64,000 bases of DNA, from NCBI GenBank assembly GCA_964457335.1, contig CAYWGD010000015.1, forward strand, positions 1-64,000. The letters are read 5' to 3'. The position numbers and the translations under genes were made by a program. Positions 43,226 to 52,079 of this stretch are shown here, piece by piece (the first letter of the stretch is position 1; each line of letters starts with the position of its first letter). This stretch comes from CAJBVW01 sp964457335 (GTDB lineage Bacteria; Myxococcota_A; UBA796; SXON01). A model generated the notes under the pieces. It saw nothing but the letters and a program-made list of their open reading frames with translations. It was not told where the DNA came from and searched no databases.

Positions 43226-43531
43226 CTACACGCCCTCGATCTGGTCCCGCTGGTGGGTGAGGACGGTGCAGTCGGAGGTCGGAACCGCGCTGCAGAGGCA
43301 GGTGAAGCCGCGCTCCAGGTCTCCGTCCCCGAGGATGTACTGCTCCTCCAGCGACACCGTCCCCGACAGCACGCGCCCGGCGCAGGTCCCGCAGGCCGCG
43401 CTCCGGCACGAGTACGGCAGCGCGAGGCCCTGGGCCTCCGCCGCCTCGAGGATCGGCTGGTCGTCCCGGCACGGCACGACGACGTCGATCGACTTGTCCG
43501 GGCTCTGCAGGTGGATGCGGTACGTGGCCAT
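43226..43531 (-). CDS. [2Fe-2S] plant-type ferredoxin
   Basis: A 101-residue ferredoxin with a beta-grasp fold. The cluster ligands are Cys in YSCRSAACGTCAGR (CxxxxCxxC spacing) and the fourth Cys in FTCLCSA, as in plant-type [2Fe-2S] ferredoxins. It starts MATYRIHLQSPDKS, and the preceding GGAAGG supports the start. It lies upstream of rpsR on the same strand and is divergent from the dCTP deaminase gene. Its reductase or redox partner is not in the window. Confidence 0.9.
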   Translation of the reverse strand: MATYRIHLQSPDKSIDVVVPCRDDQPILEAAEAQGLALPYSCRSAACGTCAGRVLSGTVSLEEQYILGDGDLERGFTCLCSAVPTSDCTVLTHQRDQIEGV

Positions 43532-43656
43532 CGCGTCGCCTTCCTGGAGTGGGCCCGCGCATAACACGCTCGCGTCGGCCCCCGCCCCGCGGCGCGACGG
43601 CATATAGCGGCCGCCGCCGGCCCCCCGGCGTCCCTTCCCACCCGGAGACCCCCGCG

Positions 43657-44745
43657 ATGGACGGCATCCTCGTCAGCCAGCAGCTCCGTGCGCTGGTGGG
43701 CTCCGGAGCCATCCGCGCGCTCTACCCGGTGCGGCCGGGCCAGATCCAGCCCTCGTCGCTGGACCTGCGGCTGGGCGCGCGGATCTGGCAGCTCCAGTGC
43801 AGCTTCCTCCCCGGCTCCGCGGGCGTGGAGCGCCGCCTCGGGCGCCTCGCGCTCGACGAGCAGCGCCTCGACGCGGACCGCCCGACGGTGCTCCGGCACC
43901 GCGGCGTCTACCTGGCCGAGGTGGAGGAGGTGCTCGAGCTCCCCGCCGGCGTGCACGGGCGGGCCAACCCCAAGTCCTCCACGGGGCGGCTCGACGTGTT
44001 CGTCCGCCTCCTCACCGAGCACGGGCACTCCTTCGACGTGGTGCCGGACGGCTACCGCGGGCGCCTCTTCCTGGAGATCACCCCGCAGAGCTTCCACGTC
44101 GCCGTGCGGCGCGGCGACTGCCTGGGCCAGCTGCGCCTCGCCAGCGGCCGGCCGGTGCTCGGCGTGGAGGAGCTGCGCGAGCGGCAGGCCAGCGCCCCGG
44201 TCTGCTACTGGTCCGACGGCCGCCCCGCGCCGGTGTCCGACGATCCGCCCGGCATCCAGATGTCCGTCGATCTGCACGACGGCATCGACGGGATCGCGGG
44301 CTACCTCGCGCTCCGCCACCGCCCGCCGATCGACCTCGCGCGCCGCGACCTCGACCGCGACCGTTACTGGACGCCGCTCCCGCTCGACCGCGCGAGTGAC
44401 GGGCAGGTGCTCGAGCCCGAGCAGTTCTACATCTTCGCCACACGCGAACGGCTGTGCATCCCGCCGGATCTGTGCGCGGAGCTGGTGCCCTTCGACGCCA
44501 CGAAGGGCGAGCTCCGCACGCACTACGCGGGGTTCATCGACTCCGGCTTCGGGCTCGACGCCTCCGGCCGCGGGGCGCGCCTCGTGCTCGAGATTCGCAC
44601 CCACGACGTGCCCTTCCTGCTCGAGCACGGCCAGCCCCTGTTCCGCATCGAGCTCCTCCGCAACGCCCAGGTCCCGGACCAGCTGTACGGCGACGGCAGC
44701 AACTACCAGATGCAGGGCCTGAAGCTGGCGAAGCAGTTCCGCTGA
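43657..44745 (+). CDS. dcd: Two-domain dCTP deaminase (2'-deoxycytidine 5'-triphosphate deaminase)
   Basis: A 362-residue enzyme of nucleotide metabolism that deaminates dCTP to dUTP for dTTP synthesis. It contains two copies of the dUTPase-like beta fold. The first (about 1-185) has SSLDLRLG and the substrate loop GRANPKSSTGRLDVFVRLLT. The second (about 195-362) has THYAGFIDSGFGLDASGRGA and PLFRIELLRNAQV. Ordinary Dcd is about 190 residues, so this is the double-length form found in Caulobacter-type and some other bacteria. The start at ATG 43657 excludes a Pro/Arg-rich extension. A -10-like TATAGC lies about 45 bp upstream. Confidence 0.9.
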   Translation: MDGILVSQQLRALVGSGAIRALYPVRPGQIQPSSLDLRLGARIWQLQCSFLPGSAGVERRLGRLALDEQRLDADRPTVLRHRGVYLAEVEEVLELPAGVHGRANPKSSTGRLDVFVRLLTEHGHSFDVVPDGYRGRLFLEITPQSFHVAVRRGDCLGQLRLASGRPVLGVEELRERQASAPVCYWSDGRPAPVSDDPPGIQMSVDLHDGIDGIAGYLALRHRPPIDLARRDLDRDRYWTPLPLDRASDGQVLEPEQFYIFATRERLCIPPDLCAELVPFDATKGELRTHYAGFIDSGFGLDASGRGARLVLEIRTHDVPFLLEHGQPLFRIELLRNAQVPDQLYGDGSNYQMQGLKLAKQFR

Positions 44746-44841
44746 TCCGCGCGGGGCACGGGAGCCGCCGACGCCCCCTCCCCTCGCCGACGTCGCCGCA
44801 GCGGCGGAGCCGGCTGCCCGAAAAAGCAGCGGTCGAGACGC

Positions 44842-46314
44842 TCAGCGCGTCGCGTCGGTGGTCGGCGTGCGCCCGAAGACCTCGCCCAGGGTGCGCGCCG
44901 TCCCGCACGCCTGCCAGGGCAGGTCGCGCAGCCGCCAGGACCAGTTGCCCTCGGGCTCGCCGGGCGTGTTGAAGCGCGCGTCGCTGCCGAGCCCGAGGAA
45001 GTCCTGCATGGGCGCGATCGCGGTCTCGGCGACGCTCGCCCAGGCCTCGCGCAGGAGCATCCAAGCGGGGTCGCTCCCGTCGCGCCCGCACGTGAGGCGG
45101 AAGCGGTGCCGCGTGCGCTCGTCGGCGGCCGCGTACCAGCCGGCCGCGGTGTCGTTGTCGTGGGTGCCGGTGTAGGCGACCCAGCGCGGGTGGGGGAAGT
45201 TGTGAGGCAGGAACGGGTGATCCGCGTCGTCGCCGTACGCGAACTGGAGCACCTTCATGCCCGGGAGCTCCAGCCCGTCGCGGAGCTCGGCCACGTCCGG
45301 CGTGATGACGCCGAGGTCCTCGGCGATGAGCGGCAGCGACCCGATCGCGTTCGCGAGCGCGTCGAAGAGCGGGCGCCCGGGCCCAGGCTCCCAGCGCCCG
45401 ACCCGCGCGTCCTGCTCGGCGGCGGGGATCGACCAGTTGGCGCAGAAGCCGCGGAAGTGGTCGAGCCGCGCGGCGTCGACCAGCGCGAGCTCGCGGCGCA
45501 CGCGGGCGACCCACCAGGCGAAGCCCGTCTCCGCGTGGCGATCCCAGGCGTAGGTGGGGTTCCCCCAGCGCTGCCCGAGCGGCGAGAAGTAGTCGGGGGG
45601 CACGCCGGCGACCGGGTCGGGCCGGCCGTCCGCGCCGAGGCGGAAGAGGTCGCGGTGCGCCCAGGTGTCGCAGCCGTCCCCGCTCACGAAGATCGGGACG
45701 TCCCCGACGAGCCGGATGCCGCGGTGGCGGGCGACCTCGCGGAGGCGCCCCCACTGGCGGTGGAAGAGGAACTGGAGCCCCTCCTCCTCGGCGACGAGCG
45801 CGGCGTGCTCCTTCCGGAGCTTCGCGAGGCCCTTGCGGCGCGCCGCGTCGGCGGGCCAGTCCCACCAGCCGCCGCCGTGCACCCGGGCCAGGGCGGCGTA
45901 GAGCGCCCAGTCCTCGAGCCAGCTCTGCTCGGCCTCTACGAACGCGCGGCAGGCGGGATCGCTCGCGGCGCGCGCGCCGGCCAGGCGCAGGAGCGGCAGC
46001 TTCCACCCCTCGACGGCGGCGAAGTCCGCCCGGTCCTGTCCCCACGGCATGGGCGCCGGGTCGAGGAGCCCCTCGGCCACGAGCGCCTCGACGGAGATCA
46101 GGCGGGGATCGGCGGCGAACGCCGACGGCGAGGCGTAGGGCGACTGCCCGGGGCCCACCGGATGCAGCGGGAGCACCTGCCAGGTGTCGAGCCCGGCCTG
46201 GCTCATCCACTCCAAAAAGGCCTCGGCGTACGGCCCGAGCTCCCCGATGGGGCCCGGACCGGGGAGGCTCGTGGGGTGCAGGAGCACCCCGGCGCGGCGC
46301 CGAGACCCGGCCAC
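44842..46314 (-). CDS. malQ: 4-alpha-glucanotransferase
   Basis: A 490-residue GH77 amylomaltase that moves maltosyl or longer glucan units in glycogen and maltodextrin metabolism. Visible are GVLLHPTSLPGPGPIGELG at the N-terminus, GDVPIFVSGDGCDTWAHRDL, the nucleophile region ARLDHFRGFCANW, the acid AEDLGVI and the transition-state stabiliser YTGTHDNDTAAGW. Start GTG at 46314, preceded three bases earlier by the stop of a 46-residue gene. No other glycogen gene is in the window. It is convergent with dcd; the 96-bp gap has only a weak hairpin (GCTGC/GCAGC). Confidence 0.94.
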   Translation of the reverse strand: MAGSRRRAGVLLHPTSLPGPGPIGELGPYAEAFLEWMSQAGLDTWQVLPLHPVGPGQSPYASPSAFAADPRLISVEALVAEGLLDPAPMPWGQDRADFAAVEGWKLPLLRLAGARAASDPACRAFVEAEQSWLEDWALYAALARVHGGGWWDWPADAARRKGLAKLRKEHAALVAEEEGLQFLFHRQWGRLREVARHRGIRLVGDVPIFVSGDGCDTWAHRDLFRLGADGRPDPVAGVPPDYFSPLGQRWGNPTYAWDRHAETGFAWWVARVRRELALVDAARLDHFRGFCANWSIPAAEQDARVGRWEPGPGRPLFDALANAIGSLPLIAEDLGVITPDVAELRDGLELPGMKVLQFAYGDDADHPFLPHNFPHPRWVAYTGTHDNDTAAGWYAAADERTRHRFRLTCGRDGSDPAWMLLREAWASVAETAIAPMQDFLGLGSDARFNTPGEPEGNWSWRLRDLPWQACGTARTLGEVFGRTPTTDATR

Positions 46315-46317
46315 CGA

Positions 46318-46458
46318 CTAGCGGCGGAGGCGGCCGCCGTTGCGGCGCTTGGTGAGCTCGCCGCGGGCGCGCATGCGCTGCTTGGTGTGCTTCGCCTTGA
46401 GCTTCGCGCGGTGACGGGCCGACTTGTTCCGATTCTTCTTGGGGGGGGTCTTCGCCAT
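46318..46458 (-). CDS. Tiny Lys/Arg-rich protein (46 aa)
   Basis: A 46-residue open frame, more than half of it Lys, Arg or His (it begins MAKTPPKKNRNKSARHRAKL and ends KRRNGGRLRR). This composition is typical of small ribosomal or RNA-associated proteins, but I cannot match it to S21, THX or L36, so the function is unassigned. It ends three bases before the malQ start on the same strand, so the two are likely cotranscribed, which argues for a real gene rather than a chance ORF. Confidence 0.55.
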   Translation of the reverse strand: MAKTPPKKNRNKSARHRAKLKAKHTKQRMRARGELTKRRNGGRLRR

Positions 46459-46549
46459 GATGAACTCCGGCCGGCCGGCTATCCCGCTCCCCTCACCCTG
46501 TCACGGCGACGATCGGCTGATGGCCGCGATCGCCCCGATCCCGGGCCCC

Positions 46550-47620
46550 TCAGCGCCGGGAGTGCGGCGAGCGGCCGAGGCGCTCGTACACCCGTGTGCG
46601 CTGGCGGGCCTTGTACGCCTCGTGGCAGCTCTCCCCTTCCTCGTTCTGCGCGTCGCTCTCGGCGTCGACCACCTGGAACTCGACCAGGACGGACACGGCC
46701 TCCCCCAGGAGCGCCTTGTGCGTGGGGACCGGCACGCCCGGGATGTCGTACACGCGGACGGGCAGGTCCACGATGAAGTTGATGACGCGGTAGACCGCGT
46801 CCGAGTGCGGGTTGATGGGCTGCGGCCCGGCGCGGAGCACGCCGCGGAGCTCCGACAGGTCGGCCGCGGCCGACTCGATCTCCTGCGGCGTGAGCAGGCT
46901 GTTGACGCTCTCGCCGGGGATCACCGCCGGGAACGGCACGAGGTTCCGGAAGAGCCACGCGAGCGCCGGGACGATGTCCTCGCGCGTCTCCGTCACGATG
47001 CGGAAGCGCAGCTTGTCGTACACGGTCGCGGCGGTGGACTCGCGCTTGGCCAACAGCTTGGTGATGACGCTCGGGCGGGTCTTTCGGTTGCCGTAGAAGG
47101 CGCGGAGCGGGAGCGTCGCGCGCATGCGCTCCGCCGCTGCGAGCACCTTCTCGTTCGCGGTCTCGATGAGGTCGATCTCGCGGAACGCCGACTGCGAGCG
47201 CAGCTCCTGCATCTCCAGGTGGTTGATGACGTGCATCAGCTTGAGCACCGCGCAGTACTGGATGCGATCCCGGCTGAACCGCTCGCGCATGGACGCGCGG
47301 AGGAAGGCGTCACGCACGTCCCGGGGGCGACGCACCTCCTGGCGGAACGTGAGCCCGATGTGCTCCTCGAGGTAGTTGACGGCCTGGTTGTAGACGTACT
47401 GGAGCCGCTCGCGCGCCCATCCGTGCTGCGAGGGATCGCAGAGCCAGAGCCGGAGGAAGTTGTTGACCTCGTCGTAGGAGCGGAAGGCGAGGCCGTGCCA
47501 GTCGACCACGGAGCCGCCGGACAGCGCGAGGAGCACCGCGTCCTTGTCCTGAGCCGTGAGCCGGGCAGGCTCGCGCCGCGGAGCCGGCGCCTCGTCGATC
47601 TCGATGATGTCGGGCCGCAT
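46550..47620 (-). CDS. Deltaproteobacterial RelA/SpoT-like protein of unknown function
   Basis: A 356-residue cytoplasmic protein. It resembles a family restricted to myxobacteria and relatives, which I recall as TIGR04552. The middle and end carry a pattern like the RelA/SpoT nucleotidyltransferase fold: VYDKLRFRIVTETREDIVPAL at about 195-215 (like the KDxxGxRxV strand), AVYRVINFIVDLP (like GYRSIHxxV) and VLVEFQVVD (like EIQIRT). The conserved His/Glu/Arg are altered (N for H, VD for RT), so it may bind rather than make (p)ppGpp. The N-terminal 190 residues are helical. GGAGGGGGC before ATG supports the start. Confidence 0.65.
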   Translation of the reverse strand: MRPDIIEIDEAPAPRREPARLTAQDKDAVLLALSGGSVVDWHGLAFRSYDEVNNFLRLWLCDPSQHGWARERLQYVYNQAVNYLEEHIGLTFRQEVRRPRDVRDAFLRASMRERFSRDRIQYCAVLKLMHVINHLEMQELRSQSAFREIDLIETANEKVLAAAERMRATLPLRAFYGNRKTRPSVITKLLAKRESTAATVYDKLRFRIVTETREDIVPALAWLFRNLVPFPAVIPGESVNSLLTPQEIESAAADLSELRGVLRAGPQPINPHSDAVYRVINFIVDLPVRVYDIPGVPVPTHKALLGEAVSVLVEFQVVDAESDAQNEEGESCHEAYKARQRTRVYERLGRSPHSRR

Positions 47621-47709
47621 GCCCCCTCCCGTAACCGGCGGAGCGGCTCCCTCCGACGCCGGCGCCTCGCGCGTGCGGTCCCCCGCGAAGTTCGTTAGAG
47701 CCGCCCGCC

Positions 47710-48465
47710 ATGAACCGCATCGGAATGGGGCAGGTCCTGAAGAACGCTTTCAGCGTTCTCTTCCGCAACATCGGGATCGCGCTCGTGATCGCGGTCGTCC
47801 TGGGGGGTGTGGGCTGGGCCATCGCCGACCGCGCCGGTGCGCTGGCCGTCGAGCTCGGCAACCCGACCACGGGGCAGCAGCGGCTCGTCTACAGCCAGAT
47901 CACGCAGACCATCGTGCTCACGATCTGGGGCTGCATCGTCGGCGCCTGGGCCGCGCCCGCGTCCATCTACCTGTGGGTCCAGCACGAGAAGGGCAAGCGC
48001 ACGAGCCTGTACGAGGCCGTCAACTACGGGTTGAACCGTTTCCGTCGCGTCCTGCCGGCGCACGCCCGGGCCGTGTTCATCATCCAGCTCGGCATCATCG
48101 TCATCGTGCCGGGCATCCTGTTCGGGCTCCAGTACGCCTTCGTCGACGCGATCGCCACGCTCGACACCCAGGAGAAGGACCCGCTCCAGCGCTCGCGCAA
48201 GCTCACCTCGGGCCGCCGCGGCACGTTGTTCCGCACGTTCGCGGTGTTCCTCCTCTGGTGGGCGCCCACCCAGCTCGGCGGGTTCCTCGCGCTGCAGGAG
48301 ATGGGCTGGTGGGCCGTGGCCCTCGCCGGCGTGATCGACGCGCTGGTGCTCATCGCCATCGACCTCTGCATGGTGCAGTACTACCTCGACCTGTTCCGCA
48401 AGCCGGCCACGGGCTCCCAGCCGCCGGCGTCGTCCGAGCCGGTCCCGGTGGCCACCCCCTCCTGA
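47710..48465 (+). CDS. Polytopic membrane protein of unknown function
   Basis: A 251-residue integral membrane protein with five or six hydrophobic helices (IGIALVIAVVLGGVGWAIA, IVLTIWGCIVGAWAAPASIY, AVFIIQLGIIVIVPGILFG, AVFLLWWAPTQLGGF and WAVALAGVIDALVLIAIDL). Between them is a basic loop with SRKLTSGRRGTLFR, a pattern seen in several YckC/DUF-type membrane proteins. No catalytic motif is seen. It ends with a Pro/Ser/Ala tail. It is one base upstream of mfd, so they are cotranscribed, but a link in function is not evident. Confidence 0.75.
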   Translation: MNRIGMGQVLKNAFSVLFRNIGIALVIAVVLGGVGWAIADRAGALAVELGNPTTGQQRLVYSQITQTIVLTIWGCIVGAWAAPASIYLWVQHEKGKRTSLYEAVNYGLNRFRRVLPAHARAVFIIQLGIIVIVPGILFGLQYAFVDAIATLDTQEKDPLQRSRKLTSGRRGTLFRTFAVFLLWWAPTQLGGFLALQEMGWWAVALAGVIDALVLIAIDLCMVQYYLDLFRKPATGSQPPASSEPVPVATPS

Positions 48466-48466
48466 C

Positions 48467-51400
48467 GTGGCCTGGCTCGCCGACCTGCCCCGGCTGGTGG
48501 GCCGCCCGCTCGGCGGGCTCGTGGCCGGCGCGGGCCCCTACGCGTTGTCGCGGCTGGGCACGGGCTGGATCGTCGTCCCGACCCGCGAGGACGCCGACAA
48601 GTGGGTGCGCGCGCTCCGCTTCTTCGGCGCCCGCGCCCTGCTCTACCCGGCGGACGACGGCCGGCCCTGGGACGGCGTGTCCCCCCACCCCGACCTGCCC
48701 CGCCAGCGCCTCGTGGCGCGGCTGGCCACCGACGCGCTCGTCGTGGCGCCCGCCAAGGCCCTGCTCCAGCGCGTGCCCGCGGCGCCCGAGTCGCGCGTGC
48801 TCCGCGTCGGCGAGGACCACGACCGCGCCGCGCTCCTCGCCTGGCTGAACGCCCGCGGCTACCTCTCGACCCAGCGCGTCGAGGAGCCCGGCTGCTGGTC
48901 CATCCGCGGCGGCCTGACCGACATCTGGCCGACCGGCGCCGACGCGCCGGTGCGTGTCGAGTGGTTCGACGAGGAGGTCGCGTCCATCCGGACGTTCGAC
49001 CCGGCGTCGCAGCGCAGCGGCGCCAAGCGCGACCACGTGCGCGTCCTGCCCGCGCGCGAGGCCGTGCTCGACGCGGAGACCGCTGAGCGCGCCGCCGCCT
49101 ACATCCACGCGCTCGGGAGCGAGCGGGAGCTCCCGCCGGGCGAGCGCCGCCGGGTGCTCCAGGACCTGCGGAACGGCGTCTGGTTCCCCGGCGCCGAGGA
49201 CTACCTCCCCGCGCTGCTCGACCTCGCGCCGCCCACCCCCGCCGCGCCCCTCTGGATCGTCGAGCCCGACCTCGTCCGGGTCGAGCTCGCGCGGTTCGAA
49301 GAGCTGGTCCGCGCACGCTTCCAGGCGCTCGAGCCCGAAGACCGCCCGCTCGTCCGCCCCTTCGACCGCTACCTCCCGGCCGCCGAGGCCCGGCTGGAGG
49401 GCGGCGTCCCCGTCACCTCGCTCGTCCTGTCGGGCGCGGAGGCGTTCGAGACGCGCGCCACGACCTCGCTGAAGGTCGGCGCGGGAGACCTGGCGCCCGC
49501 GGTCAAGCAGCTCCGGACCTGGGCGGCGCAGGGCCGCCCGGTCACGATCGTCGCCGAGAGCACCGGCCGCGCCGAGCGCCTGCGCGCGCTCTTCGAGCCG
49601 CACGGCGTGCCGCTCCCCACCGGTCGCGCGGGCCCGGGCGAGCTGAGGCTCGTGGTCGGGGACCTCCCCGAGGGCTTCGCCGCCGAGGAGGCGGTGTTCG
49701 TGACGGCCGACGAGCTCTTCGTCGAGCACGTCGAGCGCCGCGAGGGGCCGCGCACCGGCGCGGGGGCGTTCCGGCGCGCCGCCGTCGCGAGCTTCGCGGG
49801 CGTCCGCCCGGGCGACCTCGTGGTGCACGGCCGCCACGGCATCGGGCAGTACCGCGGCCTCGCGCGGATGCCGCTCGGCGAGGGCGCCGGCGACTTCGTG
49901 ATCGTCGAGTACCGCGACGGCGAGAAGCTCTACGTGCCGGTGCACCGGCTCGACCTCTTGACGCCCTACCGCTCGGTCGAGGGCGACACGAAGCCGCGGC
50001 TCGACCGGCTCGGCGGCGCCACCTGGGAGGCCCGCCGCGCGAAGGTGCGCGACGCCGTGCTCAAGATGGCGCACGAGCTCCTCCGGCTCTACGCGCGCCG
50101 GAAGATCGCGCGCGCCCAGGCCTTCCGCGGCTCCGACGCCTACTACAGCCAGTTCGAGGAGACCTTCCCCTTCATCGAGACGCCCGACCAGGAGCGCGCG
50201 ATCGCGGACGTGCTCGACGACCTCGCCGACGACGAGCCCATGGACCGCCTCCTCGTCGGGGACGTGGGCTTCGGCAAGACCGAGGTCGCGATGCGCGCGT
50301 GCTTCCGCGTGGTCGAGGGGAACGCGCAGGCCATCGTGCTCTGCCCCACGACCGTGCTCGCCTTCCAGCACGGCGACACGTTCCGGCGGCGCTTCGAGGG
50401 CTTCCCCGTCCGCATCGAGGTGCTCTCGCGGTTCCAGGGGGCCGGGGACTCCAAGCGCATCCTCGCGGACTTCCAGGCCGGGAAGGTGGACATCCTCGTC
50501 GCGACCTCCAAGGCGCTCGGCCGCGCGGTGCACGCGCGCAACCTCGGGCTCGTGGTGGTCGACGAGGAGCACCGCTTCGGGGTCGCGCAGAAGGAGGCGC
50601 TCAAGAAGATGGCCACGGGCGTGCACATGCTCGCCATGTCGGCCACGCCGATCCCGCGGACGCTCCAGATGGCGCTGTCCGGCGTCCGGAAGCTGTCGGT
50701 CATGGCGACGCCGCCGGTGGGGCGCCACCAGGTGCGCACGGAGATCGCGCGCTTCTCGGCGGAGCGGGTTCGGGAGGACATCCTCCACGAGCTGCGGCGC
50801 GGCGGGCAGGTGTTCTTCGTCCACAACCGCGTCGAGGACATCGAGGCCATCGCGGAGTGGGTGCGCGAGGTGGTCCCGGAGGCCACGGTCGGGGTGGGCC
50901 ACGGCCAGATGCCGGACGAGGCGCTCGAGCGCGTGCTCGTCCAGTTCGTACGCCGCCAGTTCAACGTGTTCGTCTGCACGACGATCATCGAGAGCGGCGT
51001 GGACCTCCCGAACGTGAACACAATGATCGTCGACGACGCCGACAAGCTCGGCCTGGCGCAGCTCTACCAGCTCCGCGGGCGCATCGGCCGCGGCACGCAG
51101 CGGGCGCTGTGCACGCTGCTCGTGCGCGGCGTGGGCGAGCTGCGTCGCGACGCCATGGCGCGCCTGCGGGTGCTGCAGGAGAACACCGAGCTCGGGAGCG
51201 GCTTCGCGCTCGCGTCGAACGACCTCGAGCTGCGCGGCGGCGGGGAGCTCCTCGGCGACCGGCAGCACGGCCACATCGCGGCCATCGGCTTCGACGCCTA
51301 CCTGGAGCTCCTGGAGGAGGCGGTCGCGGAGGCCAGGGGCGAGGCCTCGCGGCGCCAGCTCGAGCCCGAGATCGAGGTCGCCGCGCCGTCGTGGATCCCG

Positions 51401-51835
51401 GAGGACTACGTCCCCGACCTGCCGGAGCGCCTCGAGACCTACCAGCGCCTCGCCCGCGCGCGCACCCGCGAGGACGTCCGCGGCGTCGTGGACGCGATGG
51501 AGGACCGCTACGGGGCGCCGCCTCCCGAGGTCGTGAACCTCGGCTGGCTCTCCGAGAGCCGCGTCCGCTGCCGCGAGCTCGGGATCGAGCACGTCGCCTT
51601 CCTCAAGGTGCGGCTCGTCGTGCGCATGCACGCCCCGACCCAGGTGAACCCGCGCACGGTCGAGCGCCTCCTGGCCGCGGAGCCGGCCCGCTTCCGGCGG
51701 CTCGGGGAGCGCGAGATCGAGGTGCGCTTCACCCCCGAGGAGGGCGCCCACCCGTTCCGCGTGCTCGAGTGGGTGCTCCAGCGCCTGTCGGAACGGCCCG
51801 AGGGCGAGCCGGACACGCGCGCGCGACGCCGCTGA
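48467..51835 (+). CDS. mfd: Transcription-repair coupling factor
   Basis: An 1122-residue DNA translocase that removes RNA polymerase stalled at lesions and recruits UvrA. In order are a UvrB-homology region (about 1-350, including GLTDIWP and GARALLYP), the RNA polymerase interaction domain (PGDLVVHGRHGIGQYRGL) near 445, and the RecG-like motor with Walker A GDVGFGKTE, DEEH box, SATPIPRTL, the TRG region and VGHGQMPDEALE. A C-terminal D7 domain follows. Length is close to E. coli Mfd (1148). The start is GTG at 48467, one base after the stop of the membrane protein gene. An internal ATG would truncate the UvrB part. Confidence 0.96.
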   Translation: MAWLADLPRLVGRPLGGLVAGAGPYALSRLGTGWIVVPTREDADKWVRALRFFGARALLYPADDGRPWDGVSPHPDLPRQRLVARLATDALVVAPAKALLQRVPAAPESRVLRVGEDHDRAALLAWLNARGYLSTQRVEEPGCWSIRGGLTDIWPTGADAPVRVEWFDEEVASIRTFDPASQRSGAKRDHVRVLPAREAVLDAETAERAAAYIHALGSERELPPGERRRVLQDLRNGVWFPGAEDYLPALLDLAPPTPAAPLWIVEPDLVRVELARFEELVRARFQALEPEDRPLVRPFDRYLPAAEARLEGGVPVTSLVLSGAEAFETRATTSLKVGAGDLAPAVKQLRTWAAQGRPVTIVAESTGRAERLRALFEPHGVPLPTGRAGPGELRLVVGDLPEGFAAEEAVFVTADELFVEHVERREGPRTGAGAFRRAAVASFAGVRPGDLVVHGRHGIGQYRGLARMPLGEGAGDFVIVEYRDGEKLYVPVHRLDLLTPYRSVEGDTKPRLDRLGGATWEARRAKVRDAVLKMAHELLRLYARRKIARAQAFRGSDAYYSQFEETFPFIETPDQERAIADVLDDLADDEPMDRLLVGDVGFGKTEVAMRACFRVVEGNAQAIVLCPTTVLAFQHGDTFRRRFEGFPVRIEVLSRFQGAGDSKRILADFQAGKVDILVATSKALGRAVHARNLGLVVVDEEHRFGVAQKEALKKMATGVHMLAMSATPIPRTLQMALSGVRKLSVMATPPVGRHQVRTEIARFSAERVREDILHELRRGGQVFFVHNRVEDIEAIAEWVREVVPEATVGVGHGQMPDEALERVLVQFVRRQFNVFVCTTIIESGVDLPNVNTMIVDDADKLGLAQLYQLRGRIGRGTQRALCTLLVRGVGELRRDAMARLRVLQENTELGSGFALASNDLELRGGGELLGDRQHGHIAAIGFDAYLELLEEAVAEARGEASRRQLEPEIEVAAPSWIPEDYVPDLPERLETYQRLARARTREDVRGVVDAMEDRYGAPPPEVVNLGWLSESRVRCRELGIEHVAFLKVRLVVRMHAPTQVNPRTVERLLAAEPARFRRLGEREIEVRFTPEEGAHPFRVLEWVLQRLSERPEGEPDTRARRR

Positions 51836-51905
51836 CCGGAGTCGCGGGCGAACGGTGCGCGTCGAAACACCCGGATCGCTGTCCCACGCGCGTGCCGCCG
51901 CCACG

Positions 51906-51923
51906 TTCCGAGCATTCTCGGAA
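51906..51923. repeat. Inverted repeat upstream of the tail-tube gene
   Basis: TTCCGAG and CTCGGAA (51906-51912 and 51917-51923) form a perfect 7-bp stem with a CATT loop, followed by a run of A. It lies 156 bp before the gp19-like gene and 70 bp after mfd. With A rather than T downstream it does not resemble a terminator for plus-strand transcription. A dyad operator for the tail-tube gene is possible. Confidence 0.5.
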
Positions 51924-52079
51924 AAAAGTCGACCGAGGGCTTGATCCCGCGGCGTTCCCGAGAGACTCTTGCTGGGCTGACGCTCCCCGGAGGCCCCCCC
52001 GGGAAAGCGGGATCGTCGGTACCTGGCCGAACGCGTGCCTTCCACGTTCGGTTTCGGAACCTCACCACGGAGTACGACC

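Noticed and set aside
51906..51923. Intrinsic terminator of mfd
   Set aside because: The hairpin is followed by A rather than T on the mfd strand, so the RNA would lack the U tract.
51836..52079. tRNA or small RNA gene before the tail-tube gene
   Set aside because: No cloverleaf arms or T-loop GTTCGAAT-like sequence was found; only a 7-bp hairpin is visible.
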